Assembly: GCA_903844385.1 (NCBI GenBank)
Contig: CAIMTJ010000018.1
Coordinates: 62,001-126,000, forward strand
DNA length: 64,000 nt
From: an uncultured Burkholderiales bacterium
Lineage (GTDB): Bacteria; Pseudomonadota; Gammaproteobacteria; Burkholderiales; Burkholderiaceae_C
Direction of reading: 5' to 3'
Under the pieces are notes generated by a model that saw nothing but the letters and a program-made list of their open reading frames with translations, was not told where the DNA came from and searched no databases. Positions 1-8,461 of the stretch are shown here, piece by piece. Made by a program: the position numbers and the translations under genes. Within the stretch, counting starts at the first letter, position 1, and each line of letters opens with the position of its first letter.

Positions 1-1
1 A

Positions 2-1447
2 GGACGACTCGATCACGGTCAAATTCACCGAACCGAGTACATCAAGGAAACGGTGAGACAAGGCAATGGCCTGGATGAAAACCGAAATCTGACGCAAGAA
101 GCCATGCAGCGCGGCTGGGACTGCCTGGCCCGCTTTGCAGAGAGGATGGCTGGCCTCAAAAAAACCAATGTCAGGGCTGTCGCGACTCAGACCCTTAGAG
201 AGGCCAGAAACCGCGACTTTTTCATTGAACATGCCCAGAAAATTTTGGGTTTCCCCATTGAGATCATCTCCGGACGTGAAGAAGCTCGACTCATCTATGT
301 CGGCGTCTCCCATTACTTGCCGCAATCGAGCGAGCGTCGCTTGGTGATTGACATTGGCGGGCGCTCGACAGAAATCATTTTGGGTCAATACCTGGAGCCC
401 AAAGTGATGGAGTCCTATCGCACGGGAAGCGTGGCGTGGAGTATGAAATACTTCAACAATGGTGAGTTCACTGCAGCCGCTTTTGACCGCGCAGAGATTG
501 CCGCCAAAGCCGTACTCGATGAAGCATTGAGTCTTTACCCCAAAGGCGAATGGGATCAGGCCTATGGGTCATCAGGCACAGTGGGGGCAGTCGTCGATAT
601 TTTGGCTGCAAATGGCTGGCCCAATGACGAGATCACGCCTGAAGGCCTGCAATGGCTGCAAAAGACTTTGATTCGCTCTCAAAGCCCTGAACGTTTGAAG
701 CTTGAAGGCCTCAAAGAAGACAGAAAAGCTGTGATTGGTGGTGGCATCGGCGTTTTGAAGGCGCTTTTTGACCTCTTGAAAATTGATAAGCTGCATTGTG
801 CTCAAGGCGCACTTCGTCACGGGGTTTTGTTCGACTTGATAGAGCGTGATGATCTGACCCAAGACACCAGAGAACTCACCGTAAAACGACTCCAAAAAAC
901 GTTTGCTGTCGATTTGAATCAATCGGCGAGGGTGACCGATGTCTCTCAATTCCTCATGAGCCAGATCTCCACCCAGACACTGGACAAGGACCACTTGATC
1001 AAGCTCAAAAAGAAACTTCAATGGGCTGCTCAGTTGCATGAAATCGGTAGCGTCATATCCCACAGTGACTATCATAAGCATGGCGCGTATATTTTGGATC
1101 AAAGCGACGCACCAGGCTTTAGTGTGTCTGAACTGCATCGACTCAGCTTGTTGGTATTGGGCCACCGTGGGAAACTCAGGAAACTCGACGTTGACTTTGA
1201 TGACCAAGATTTTTGTCATCAACTCATTTGTTTGAGGCTCGCTGTGATTTTGTGCCATGCCAGAAGAACACCGGAATTTGAAAAAATTCACCTCTTGATC
1301 GACCCAGACGATCAAAAGTGTTTTATCCTTGAAGTCTCAGCCAGTTGGAAAACCAGTTTCCCCCAGTCCGCTCACCTCTTGAATGAAGAGGTCCAAGCGT
1401 GGCTCAAAACCTCATGGCACTTAAAGCTTCAAGATCCGCTCCATTAA
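2..1447 (+). CDS. ppx: Exopolyphosphatase / pppGpp phosphohydrolase (5' end outside window)
   Basis: Ppx/GppA phosphatases release phosphate from the ends of polyphosphate or remove the 5' phosphate of pppGpp. The open frame runs to the left edge and the residues before the first possible internal start (GTG at 53) already match the family (DHGQIHRTEYIKETVRQG), so the N-terminus is cut off. The actin-like ATPase fold is recognisable by the glycine-rich VIDIGGRSTEI at about 343-375 and QGALRHGVLFDL at about 805-840. An HD-like C-terminal part follows (WAAQLHEIG around 1024). It is convergent with sixA/ppk1, the polyphosphate kinase unit, which fits a polyphosphate turnover role. Whether it prefers polyphosphate or pppGpp cannot be told from sequence alone. 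Confidence 0.93.
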   Translation, partial: GRLDHGQIHRTEYIKETVRQGNGLDENRNLTQEAMQRGWDCLARFAERMAGLKKTNVRAVATQTLREARNRDFFIEHAQKILGFPIEIISGREEARLIYVGVSHYLPQSSERRLVIDIGGRSTEIILGQYLEPKVMESYRTGSVAWSMKYFNNGEFTAAAFDRAEIAAKAVLDEALSLYPKGEWDQAYGSSGTVGAVVDILAANGWPNDEITPEGLQWLQKTLIRSQSPERLKLEGLKEDRKAVIGGGIGVLKALFDLLKIDKLHCAQGALRHGVLFDLIERDDLTQDTRELTVKRLQKTFAVDLNQSARVTDVSQFLMSQISTQTLDKDHLIKLKKKLQWAAQLHEIGSVISHSDYHKHGAYILDQSDAPGFSVSELHRLSLLVLGHRGKLRKLDVDFDDQDFCHQLICLRLAVILCHARRTPEFEKIHLLIDPDDQKCFILEVSASWKTSFPQSAHLLNEEVQAWLKTSWHLKLQDPLH

Positions 1448-1564
1448 AGCTCTGACCCATCCCAATCCGACCAATAGGTCTCTCACCTATTTCGACGAGT
1501 AGAAGGATCCGGTCGAAGTTCATAAAAAAATCGATTTGTAGCGAAATTTCTAGTTCAATCAGTG

Positions 1565-1580
1565 TGTGTCAAAAGACACA
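1565..1580. promoter_or_regulatory. Perfect inverted repeat upstream of DNA-binding protein gene
   Basis: TGTGTC-AAAA-GACACA forms a 6-bp perfect palindrome with a 4-bp spacer, 90 bp before the start of the lysine-rich DNA-binding protein. An AT-rich stretch with a TATATAG element lies downstream (about 1610-1618). It could be an operator, possibly autoregulatory; that is inference. Confidence 0.35.
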
Positions 1581-1669
1581 AATGGACAAAAATTGGTTTT
1601 AATAACCGTATATATAGTTTATGATCAATGAACCTACGATGGGTTCTTTTCTCAAAGGAGAATATTGAC

Positions 1670-2251
1670 ATGAGCACAGCCAAGAAAATATCAGAAAAAA
1701 AAGTTTTGACAAAGGCCATTGCAAACACAGCAACTGAGTCCGTGGCCAACGCCAAAGCCGCTCATACGCCAGTTACAAAAAAATCTGCTCCAAGCAAACG
1801 CGCTCGATCAACGGCCAAAACCCCCGCTCACAAAAGCTCTCGAGTCGGTGTCGCCCAAAAAAGCAGTTCCGCAAAAGTGACTACAACCACCAATGCCAAC
1901 ACGCCCCACAAATCCACTTCGAGCGCGCAAGCCGGGAAAACTGCAAAATCAAAGCCACCGACCTCACCATCCAAGTCGGTCTTAAAAGCGAAAAAAGTCA
2001 ATGATCAGGTGAAGTTGGCCTCAAAGCCAAAAAAGAATAAAGTCATTCGCGACAGCTTCACCATTCCAAAGGATGAATACCAAACCATCATCGACCTCAA
2101 AATGCGTTCTTCTAAATTGGGGCATGGGATGAAAAAAAGCGAGTTAATTCGCGCCGGCATCAAAGTTTTGAGCATGTTGTCGGACTCTGCTTTTACCCAA
2201 GCGATTGCACAAATCCCCATGATCAAAACGGGACGTCCAAAAACCAGTTGA
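1670..2251 (+). CDS. Lys/Ala-rich, histone H1-like DNA-binding protein with a C-terminal ribbon-helix-helix-like domain
   Basis: The first 130 or so residues are low-complexity and rich in Lys, Ala, Ser and Thr, like bacterial H1-like tails. The last 60 residues (from VIRDSFTIPKDEYQTI to the end) read as a compact beta-helix-helix unit with MKKSELIRAGIKVLSML, suggestive of a ribbon-helix-helix or related dimeric DNA-binding fold. The start at 1670 was chosen because AAAGGAG sits just upstream; an earlier in-frame ATG at 1628 lacks such a site. It lies between ppx and the convergent sixA and ends at a hairpin. Nucleoid binding is inferred from composition. A specific function is not known to me. 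Confidence 0.72.
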   Translation: MSTAKKISEKKVLTKAIANTATESVANAKAAHTPVTKKSAPSKRARSTAKTPAHKSSRVGVAQKSSSAKVTTTTNANTPHKSTSSAQAGKTAKSKPPTSPSKSVLKAKKVNDQVKLASKPKKNKVIRDSFTIPKDEYQTIIDLKMRSSKLGHGMKKSELIRAGIKVLSMLSDSAFTQAIAQIPMIKTGRPKTS

Positions 2252-2257
2252 ATGCAT

Positions 2258-2278
2258 GCGGGGCAAGCCCGGCCCCGC
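2258..2278. terminator. Bidirectional hairpin between convergent genes
   Basis: GCGGGGC and GCCCCGC form a 7-bp GC-only stem around a 7-base loop, in the 31-bp gap between the DNA-binding protein stop and the sixA stop. There is no clear T-run, so efficiency is uncertain. Confidence 0.55.
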
Positions 2279-2282
2279 GATC

Positions 2283-2744
2283 TCAGATCGTTTCCGGCGG
2301 GACAACGCAATAAATCGAACTCACCCAAGTTTCTTCTTTCTTTTTGGTTTTGATCCACCAAATTGAACCTTTCTTGAACGAGCACTCAGCGCTATTGGTT
2401 TGCAAAAGTTGCGCTACGGTTTGACCTAAAAACGGTTGATGCGCCACCACCAAAACAGGATTTTTGGCAACAGGCCACTGAACCAACTCCAGTAAACCCT
2501 GCGCGTCTCCATTGGGTGATAGCTCTTCGCGGGTCTTGTATCGACGCCCAAGGGCCAAAACCGTTTGCTCACAACGCTTGGCAGGACTTGAGAAAATTCT
2601 GGTGCCTTGCGGCAGCATGCGATCGAGCCAACGTGCCATACGCTGAGCTTGTCGCTCACCTCGCACCGTCAAATGGCGTTGCATGTCGTCACCCCCCATC
2701 TCTAAATCGATGGCTTCGGCGTGTCTCCAAAGAATTAAATCCAT
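2283..2744 (-). CDS. sixA: Phosphohistidine phosphatase SixA family
   Basis: SixA-type histidine phosphatases remove phosphate from histidine phosphotransfer domains. The catalytic RHAEA (residues 6-10 of MDLILWRHAEA) is at the N-terminus as expected, followed by the FSSPAKRCEQT segment and a second His region (VVAHQPFLG). The length of 153 aa is normal for the family. It follows ppk1 on the same strand with a 74-bp gap, a common pairing in betaproteobacteria, and may be co-transcribed with it. A general small-phosphoester phosphatase is the alternative. Confidence 0.88.
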   Translation of the reverse strand: MDLILWRHAEAIDLEMGGDDMQRHLTVRGERQAQRMARWLDRMLPQGTRIFSSPAKRCEQTVLALGRRYKTREELSPNGDAQGLLELVQWPVAKNPVLVVAHQPFLGQTVAQLLQTNSAECSFKKGSIWWIKTKKKEETWVSSIYCVVPPETI

Positions 2745-2818
2745 TGCACAGTCCTAGTCAAAAATTGAGGTTAAAAACACAAAATCATTCAGGATTGAGT
2801 TGTTGAGTGAAGAGAAAG

Positions 2819-4864
2819 TTATTTTTTGGCACGGTATCGATTCATCAATGCTTCTTGGGCACTGTGGGTCTTGTGGTTGAGCTGTAGCCGATCCTTCACT
2901 TGGTGATAAATGCCTTTACCATCCAATTCCCAGGCATCTTGCGTGTCGCCCAAATATGCCAATAAACACTCATCAACGATGCGTTGTCGAAGGGTGGGGT
3001 CATTGACAGGCCAAGCAATCTCAATGCGCCTGAGCATATTGCGATTCATCCAGTCGGCACTTGAGAGATACAAGCTCTCAACCTCCCCTTGCGCAAAATA
3101 AAAGACCCGAGAATGCTCCAAGAAGCGACCAATGATCGAGCGCACACGAATATTCTCAGAGTGTCCTGACACTTGTGCTGGCAAAATACAAGCACCACGC
3201 ACAATCACGTCAATTTTGGCACCCGCTCGACCCGCATGAACCAAAGCTTGGGCCAAACGCTCATCGGTCAATGAGTTCATTTTTAAAACAATTCTTGCGT
3301 GCTCACCTTTACGGGCAGACTCACCCACTTGCTCGATGGCGGAAACCAGATGATCATGCAGATAAAAAGGTGCCATCCAAAGATGATGAAGCTTTGGGAA
3401 TGGACTTTGACTGGCAAGATGGACAAATACCTGTTCGATATCAGACGTCATTTTGACGTCTGCCGTTAAAAAGCTCAAGTCGGTGTACAAGCGCGCAGTC
3501 TTGGCGTTGTAATTCCCAGTCGAGAGGTGAGCATAACGAACTAATTTTGTGCCTTCTCGACGGGTAACCAGCAACATTTTGGCATGCGTTTTAAGGCCCA
3601 CCACACCGTAAACCACTTGAGCGCCCACCGACTCCAATTGCTCAGCCCAATTGATATTGGCCTCTTCATCAAAACGTGCTTTGAGCTCGACCACCGCGGT
3701 CACCTCTTTGCCTCGTCGAACAGCCTCTCGCAACAGATCCATCAACTCAGAGTCTGCGCCGGTTCGGTATATCGTTTGCTTGATGGCCAAAACTTCTGGA
3801 TCCGCAACAGCTTCACGCAAAAAAGTTAACACCCCAGCAAATGATTCAAAGGGTTGATGGATGAGAATTTCTCGGCGCTTGAGTTGATCAAAGAGCAACT
3901 CGTTGGTAGCCATCTCAGAGGGGTAACTTGCTTCATAAGGCTTGAAGAGCAAATTGGGTGCATCAACCAAATCAATGAGTTGGGTCAATCGAACCAAATT
4001 CACAGGACCGTGAACGCGGTACAAGGCAGCCTCAGGCAACTGAAACTGTTTCAGTAAAAAATGATACAACTCTGAGGAACAACCCGATGAAACCTCGAGA
4101 CGCACAGCTTGCCCAAATTGACGGTGCTCCAATCCTTGTCGAAGAGCTGTTCGCAAGTTCTGCACATCCTCCTCGTCCACCATGAGCTCCGAGTCGCGGG
4201 TCACTCTAAACTGAGAGAACTGCCCGACATGACGACCAGGAAATAAATCACTCAAATGAGCTCGGATTACACTGCTGAGTGCCACAAACGAGGTTGACCG
4301 CCCTGCTACTTTGATGGGCAACTTGATAAAGCGCGGCAATACTCGTGGCACCTTGACGATGGCAATTTCATTCTCACGACCAAATGCGTCGTGTCCTGTC
4401 AACCTCACAATAAAATTGAGAGATTTATTGGCAACCAAGGGAAATGGATGAGCCGGATCCAAGCCCACAGGAACCAAGAGGGGTTTAACTTCTCGCTCAA
4501 AATACTGCTTAACCCACTTTTTTTGGGCGACATTTCTGTCAGCATGGGAGATGATACGGATTCCCGCATCATTGAAGGCCGGCATCAATGCATCATTGAA
4601 CAAGGCATATTGCTCATGCACCAATTGATGTGCAGCTTGGGATAAGGTGGTGTAAGTGTGAGAGCTGTAAAAAGCCTTCACATCATGATGAGAAACAGCT
4701 CTGAGATGCAAAGCCATGCGAACTTCGAAAAATTCGTCTAAATTAGAAGAGACAATGCACAAGTAACGCAAACGCTCAAGCATGGGCACATCAGCGCGCT
4801 TGGCCCAATCCAACACCCTGTCATTGAAAGCCAAAATACTGGCGTCACGAGCTAAAAACATCAT
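2819..4864 (-). CDS. ppk1: Polyphosphate kinase 1
   Basis: PPK1 makes polyphosphate reversibly from ATP through a phosphohistidine intermediate. The N-terminal signature (LERLRYLCIVSSNLDEFFEVRM) is followed by the head domain and two phospholipase D-like C-terminal domains. The autophosphorylated His is in LKTHAKMLL and the second essential His in FLEHSRVFYF; HLSTGNYN is also present. ATG 4864 was chosen; a TTG start at 4909 would add 15 residues (TYRRRIKNQTIQSLM) not typical of the family. Neither has a strong ribosome site. A single TTGTCAT half-site lies upstream (about 4943-4949), but no full Pho box was seen. Confidence 0.95.
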   Translation of the reverse strand: MMFLARDASILAFNDRVLDWAKRADVPMLERLRYLCIVSSNLDEFFEVRMALHLRAVSHHDVKAFYSSHTYTTLSQAAHQLVHEQYALFNDALMPAFNDAGIRIISHADRNVAQKKWVKQYFEREVKPLLVPVGLDPAHPFPLVANKSLNFIVRLTGHDAFGRENEIAIVKVPRVLPRFIKLPIKVAGRSTSFVALSSVIRAHLSDLFPGRHVGQFSQFRVTRDSELMVDEEDVQNLRTALRQGLEHRQFGQAVRLEVSSGCSSELYHFLLKQFQLPEAALYRVHGPVNLVRLTQLIDLVDAPNLLFKPYEASYPSEMATNELLFDQLKRREILIHQPFESFAGVLTFLREAVADPEVLAIKQTIYRTGADSELMDLLREAVRRGKEVTAVVELKARFDEEANINWAEQLESVGAQVVYGVVGLKTHAKMLLVTRREGTKLVRYAHLSTGNYNAKTARLYTDLSFLTADVKMTSDIEQVFVHLASQSPFPKLHHLWMAPFYLHDHLVSAIEQVGESARKGEHARIVLKMNSLTDERLAQALVHAGRAGAKIDVIVRGACILPAQVSGHSENIRVRSIIGRFLEHSRVFYFAQGEVESLYLSSADWMNRNMLRRIEIAWPVNDPTLRQRIVDECLLAYLGDTQDAWELDGKGIYHQVKDRLQLNHKTHSAQEALMNRYRAKK

Positions 4865-5056
4865 TAGACTTTGTATGGTTTGATTTTTGATGCGTCTGCG
4901 GTAAGTCAAAGAGCCACCAACAACGACATAAACCCCATTTTAATGACAAAGTTCGCACTTGAGTCCATCTTGCCAGAATATTGTCGGTGTGCACGCCACC
5001 CATCAGCTCAGACTCAAGTTTTACAGAACAATTGTTTCAAATCATCTTATTGAAGA

Positions 5057-5824
5057 TTAATTTTCAATCAATTCCTGAGCGGGATCTTCCATGGTCAAGG
5101 GATCCCAAAAAATCAACTCCAAATGACCATCATTGTGCTCAACCATGGCCGAACAACTCTCAACCCAGTCTCCATCGTTGCAATACAACATACCATTGAT
5201 TTCTCGAATTTGCGCACGGTGAATATGGCCACAAACCACGCCCTGAAGACCTCTTTTCTGGGCCTCGTTGGCCAAGGCATCTTCAAACGCTGTGGCGTGG
5301 TTGAGAGTTGACTTGACCTTGTGCTTTAGGTAAGCGGACAAAGACCAATAAGGCAGTCCAAAATGCGCACGAACTTTGGCCAGCAACCGATTCAATTGAA
5401 TGGTAAATTCGTAAAGTGTTCCGCCCACCACCGCGAGCCATTTGGCATACTTCACCACAACATCAAAGTAATCCCCATGGGTCACCCATAAAACCCGACC
5501 ATCGGCCAAGGTGTGGGTTGTTTCCGCCAGAATTGGAACATCACCAAACTGATGATTGACAAAATGCCTAGCAAACTCGTCATGATTGCCTGGAACGTAA
5601 GTGACTTTACAACCCTTTCTGGCCCGTCTGAGGAGCTTTTGAATGACATCGTTGTGGTCCTGGGGCCAATACCACTTCCGACGGAGTTGCCAACCGTCCA
5701 CCACGTCGCCCACCAGGTATAAAAAATCGCTGCTGTTGTGCCTTAAAAAACTGAGCAAGACGTTGGCTTGACAACCCGGAGTGCCCAAATGAAGGTCGGA
5801 GATAAAGATGGTACGGTAATGCAT
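5057..5824 (-). CDS. plcP: PlcP-like phospholipase C (metallophosphoesterase), copy 1
   Basis: A calcineurin-like metallophosphoesterase of 255 aa with all metal motifs: SDLHLG (near residue 8), GDVVDGW, GNHDE, THGDYFD and GHIHRA. The block LRRKWYWPQ plus LPYWSLS is what I associate with PlcP, the enzyme that in some alphaproteobacteria cleaves phosphatidylcholine or phosphatidylethanolamine to diacylglycerol under phosphate starvation. Databases often label this group UDP-2,3-diacylglucosamine diphosphatase (LpxH-like), which remains an alternative. Its ATG overlaps the stop of the upstream acyltransferase gene (TGATG), so translation is probably coupled. A second copy is at 21343-22110. Confidence 0.8.
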   Translation of the reverse strand: MHYRTIFISDLHLGTPGCQANVLLSFLRHNSSDFLYLVGDVVDGWQLRRKWYWPQDHNDVIQKLLRRARKGCKVTYVPGNHDEFARHFVNHQFGDVPILAETTHTLADGRVLWVTHGDYFDVVVKYAKWLAVVGGTLYEFTIQLNRLLAKVRAHFGLPYWSLSAYLKHKVKSTLNHATAFEDALANEAQKRGLQGVVCGHIHRAQIREINGMLYCNDGDWVESCSAMVEHNDGHLELIFWDPLTMEDPAQELIEN

Positions 5825-6666
5825 CAATGTCCCAAGAAATGCTTTCTGTAGCGGTTGGGCAAATCGCAAATACGCATCAGCATGGGTAAATCTGCGGTGT
5901 TGAAGTCTGGATCCCAGGCTGGCGCACCCAGTACTTTGGCGCCCAATTTTAGATAGCCTCGAATCAAAGCCGGAGGCTCAATGTGTTGTTGAGTGGTAAA
6001 TTGATCCACTGGCAAAGGCAACCAAGGTTTGACCTGAAGATCGAGAGGCGCCATTTGCGCTTCTTTAAGTTGAGAAAAAATACTGGCGGCGGCTTGGCCG
6101 CTGACCACTCCATTGTGCAACATCGGTATGCTCGCGCAACCAATCATGATGTCCAACTGATTTCTAACCATGAACTCAGCCAAGGCACCCCACAGTGACA
6201 AGATGACCGAACCTTGACGGTAGTTGGGATGCACACAAGACCTGCCGAGTTCCACCATTCGGTCTTCAATCCCTTGAAGATTTGACAAATCAAATTCGGT
6301 CTGGGTGTAGTTGCCACCCATGCGCTTGGCTTGAACAGGCGTTAATACCCGGTAGGTTCCCACCACTTCCAAGGTGTTTTGATCACGCACGATCAAATGC
6401 TCACAATAATCATCGAAGGAATCAATATCGTGTTCTTCAATCGGGGATTGGATTTTGGCGCCCATTTCACCTACAAAAATCGAATATCGCAATCGTTGCG
6501 CAGCACGTACCTCGTCAAGGTGGTGCGCCCAAGAGACGGATATTTGACCCCTTTGTGTTGGGGACGACAATTGAGATGCGGCTATCTCACTGGTTGATTG
6601 ATGAAGTACACCTGATGACATAACGGCAGGTGACAAATCGTGTATCAGCCCAGGAAACTCTTTCAT
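5824..6666 (-). CDS. OlsB-like N-acyltransferase (GNAT fold), copy 1
   Basis: 280 aa. The core reads as the OlsB/autoinducer-synthase-like acyltransferase family: RAAQRLRYSIFVGEMG, then DIDSFDDYCEHLIVRD, VVGTYRVL and VELGRSCVHPNYR. OlsB transfers a 3-hydroxyacyl chain from acyl carrier protein to ornithine, the first step of ornithine lipid synthesis; the partner O-acyltransferase OlsA is not in this window. ATG 6666 is preceded by GGAG at proper spacing; an upstream TTG (6687) was rejected. It heads a two-gene operon with plcP copy 1 and has a Pho box-like element upstream. The amino acceptor is not determinable. Confidence 0.75.
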   Translation of the reverse strand: MKEFPGLIHDLSPAVMSSGVLHQSTSEIAASQLSSPTQRGQISVSWAHHLDEVRAAQRLRYSIFVGEMGAKIQSPIEEHDIDSFDDYCEHLIVRDQNTLEVVGTYRVLTPVQAKRMGGNYTQTEFDLSNLQGIEDRMVELGRSCVHPNYRQGSVILSLWGALAEFMVRNQLDIMIGCASIPMLHNGVVSGQAAASIFSQLKEAQMAPLDLQVKPWLPLPVDQFTTQQHIEPPALIRGYLKLGAKVLGAPAWDPDFNTADLPMLMRICDLPNRYRKHFLGH

Positions 6667-6721
6667 GTTGACTCCATTGATGTTCAATGAAAGAAGTTTC
6701 GTGATTTGTCATGACGCAATC

Positions 6722-6750
6722 GTGTCAATTTAATGAAGATTTATTGACAA
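6722..6750 (-). promoter_or_regulatory. Pho box-like element for acyltransferase/plcP copy 1
   Basis: Read on the minus strand, three 7-mers lie in 11-bp phase: TTGTCAA, TCTTCAT and TTGACAC, separated twice by TAAA. The PhoB consensus is two CTGTCAT-type 7-mers spaced by 4 bp. It lies 56 bp before the chosen ATG at 6666. The -10 element is not obvious. Confidence 0.6.
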
Positions 6751-6931
6751 ACAAGAGTATCTGCCTCGAGGGATGAACCATCAACTAAATTAACTGAAGA
6801 ATTAACTTAAACCTCACGAATCAACAACATCATCAGACTTTATAGAGATCAAAGCTTTCAAAGCCACGCACGCAATGAAGCACCCATGAAATTCACCCAG
6901 TTCGCTCAAATGATGCACATCAATGCAAGCC

Positions 6932-6965
6932 CTGTCATCAAATAGTCACATCAGCAGGATAGATT
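6932..6965 (+). promoter_or_regulatory. Pho box with -10 element for porin-pstS operon
   Basis: CTGTCAT-CAAA-TAGTCAC at 6932-6949 is the best match in the window: the first 7-mer is perfect and the second has five of seven bases. TAGATT at 6960-6965 is a -10-like hexamer exactly 10 bp downstream, the spacing known from E. coli Pho promoters such as phoA. About 95 bp to the porin start. Confidence 0.7.
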
Positions 6966-7060
6966 AGAAACTTAAATTATTCAGATTCGTTGAGTGTTTG
7001 TGCAACTGGTAACTCATCAGTTAAGCCAACGACTAGGACCAACGAGGCAATCTTCCCACA

Positions 7061-8461
7061 ATGCTAGCTTTTCTCATACGGCTTTATTTCATTGTCGGAT
7101 TTTTCATTGCATTTCCAGCATTGGCTCAAAGGGTGGGATCGGACATTGATGATCAACTTTTGAAATCCAGAGTGAATACCGAGGTTAATTCATCGGTTTC
7201 CAGCGCAATGGATAGCCTCATGAGTGAACAAACCTGGTCAGCAAAAGGTCAGGCGACCATCGTCAATCAATCCCATCGAGGATTTCGTGCCAAATACTCT
7301 GGTGACAATAGTCTGACCAATGACAAGTCAAGCAAGGAAACCTTTGACGCCACGTTGTATCTAGGGCTCAAGCTATCGCGAGGTTTAGAAGCCTACGTCA
7401 ACCCAGAAATCGATCAAGGATTTGGTCTGAGCAACACATTAGGCGTTGCAGGTTATACAAGTGGTGAAGCTTATAAGGTGGGGCAACAAAATCCCTATTA
7501 CCGATTGCCTCGGGCATTCCTGCGTCAAACCATTGACCTTGGCGGAGAGATTTTTCAATTGGATGAACAACCGAACCAATTGGAAAAAACCATCACGAGC
7601 AACAATTTAACCTTGACTTTGGGCAAGTTCTCGGTCGTTGATATATTTGATACCAATACCTACGCCCATGACCCCAGATCGGATTTTTTTAATTGGTCAA
7701 TTCTGGATGCTGGCGCCTTTGACTATGCGGCCGATTCGTGGGGTTTCACACATGGCGCAGCACTCGAGTGGAACCAAGACTGGTGGGCTATAAGAGCAGG
7801 TTATTTTGCGCTATCGACACAACCCAACAAAGAGACCATTGATGCCTCATTCAAGCAAAATGAATGGGTGGCTGAGTTTGAAGAGCACCATCAAGTTGGA
7901 GTGCATCCTGGCAAATTGAAGCTTTTAACTTATATCAACCATGCAAATATGGGTTTGTACTCTGATGCATTGGCCATGAGCGCTTTAAGAGGTGGATCAC
8001 CAGATACATCACTGGTGAGGAAAATGAATCAAAAATCCGGCTGGGCATTGAACATTGAGCAAGAACTCACGAGTTCAATGGGGTACTTTTTAAAGTACAG
8101 CAAGAGTGATGGGACCAAAGAGGCATTTGATTTTACTGAAATCAATCACTCTCTTGCCACAGGAATCCTTTTGAAAGGAAACCCCTGGAAGCGTCACAAT
8201 GACAGCCTCGGCCTAGCTATTGTCAAGAACAACATCAGCCGCGATGGACAAGCTTATTTTGCTGCAGGTGGTATGGGTATTTTAATCGGCGACGGTGCCT
8301 TGAACTACGCAAGCGAGGAGATCATAGAGACTTTTTACAATGTGGTATTCAACCCCACATTCAACATGGCATTGAATTACCAAAACGTGAAAAATCCTGG
8401 CTATAACAAAGACCGTGGACCTGTGAACATTTTCGGAGTGCGTTTCCATGTCAATTTCTAA
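7061..8461 (+). CDS. OprB-like carbohydrate-selective porin family protein
   Basis: 466 aa with a signal peptide (hydrophobic residues 2-20, cleavage after ALAQ) and a beta-barrel ending in a C-terminal aromatic residue (RFHVNF). The pattern LTLGKFSVVDIFDTNTYAHDPRSDFFNW and the overall layout match the OprB family, outer-membrane porins usually tied to sugar uptake. The pstS start lies inside the 3' end of this gene (14-bp overlap) and a Pho box lies upstream, so a role in uptake of phosphate or organophosphate is more likely here than sugar uptake. Substrate is inferred only from context. Confidence 0.78.
   Translation: MLAFLIRLYFIVGFFIAFPALAQRVGSDIDDQLLKSRVNTEVNSSVSSAMDSLMSEQTWSAKGQATIVNQSHRGFRAKYSGDNSLTNDKSSKETFDATLYLGLKLSRGLEAYVNPEIDQGFGLSNTLGVAGYTSGEAYKVGQQNPYYRLPRAFLRQTIDLGGEIFQLDEQPNQLEKTITSNNLTLTLGKFSVVDIFDTNTYAHDPRSDFFNWSILDAGAFDYAADSWGFTHGAALEWNQDWWAIRAGYFALSTQPNKETIDASFKQNEWVAEFEEHHQVGVHPGKLKLLTYINHANMGLYSDALAMSALRGGSPDTSLVRKMNQKSGWALNIEQELTSSMGYFLKYSKSDGTKEAFDFTEINHSLATGILLKGNPWKRHNDSLGLAIVKNNISRDGQAYFAAGGMGILIGDGALNYASEEIIETFYNVVFNPTFNMALNYQNVKNPGYNKDRGPVNIFGVRFHVNF

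Larger units (their letters stand above)
6667..7060. other. Divergent intergenic region (acyltransferase/PlcP versus porin/PstS)
   Basis: 394 bp of AT-rich sequence between divergent transcription units. It holds two separate Pho box-like elements, one per direction (listed individually). No open frame or RNA gene was recognised. Confidence 0.7.

Noticed and set aside
4939-4957. Possible Pho box upstream of ppk1
   Set aside because: Only one TTGTCAT half-site; the partner at the 4-bp spacing (ATGGGGT) does not match.
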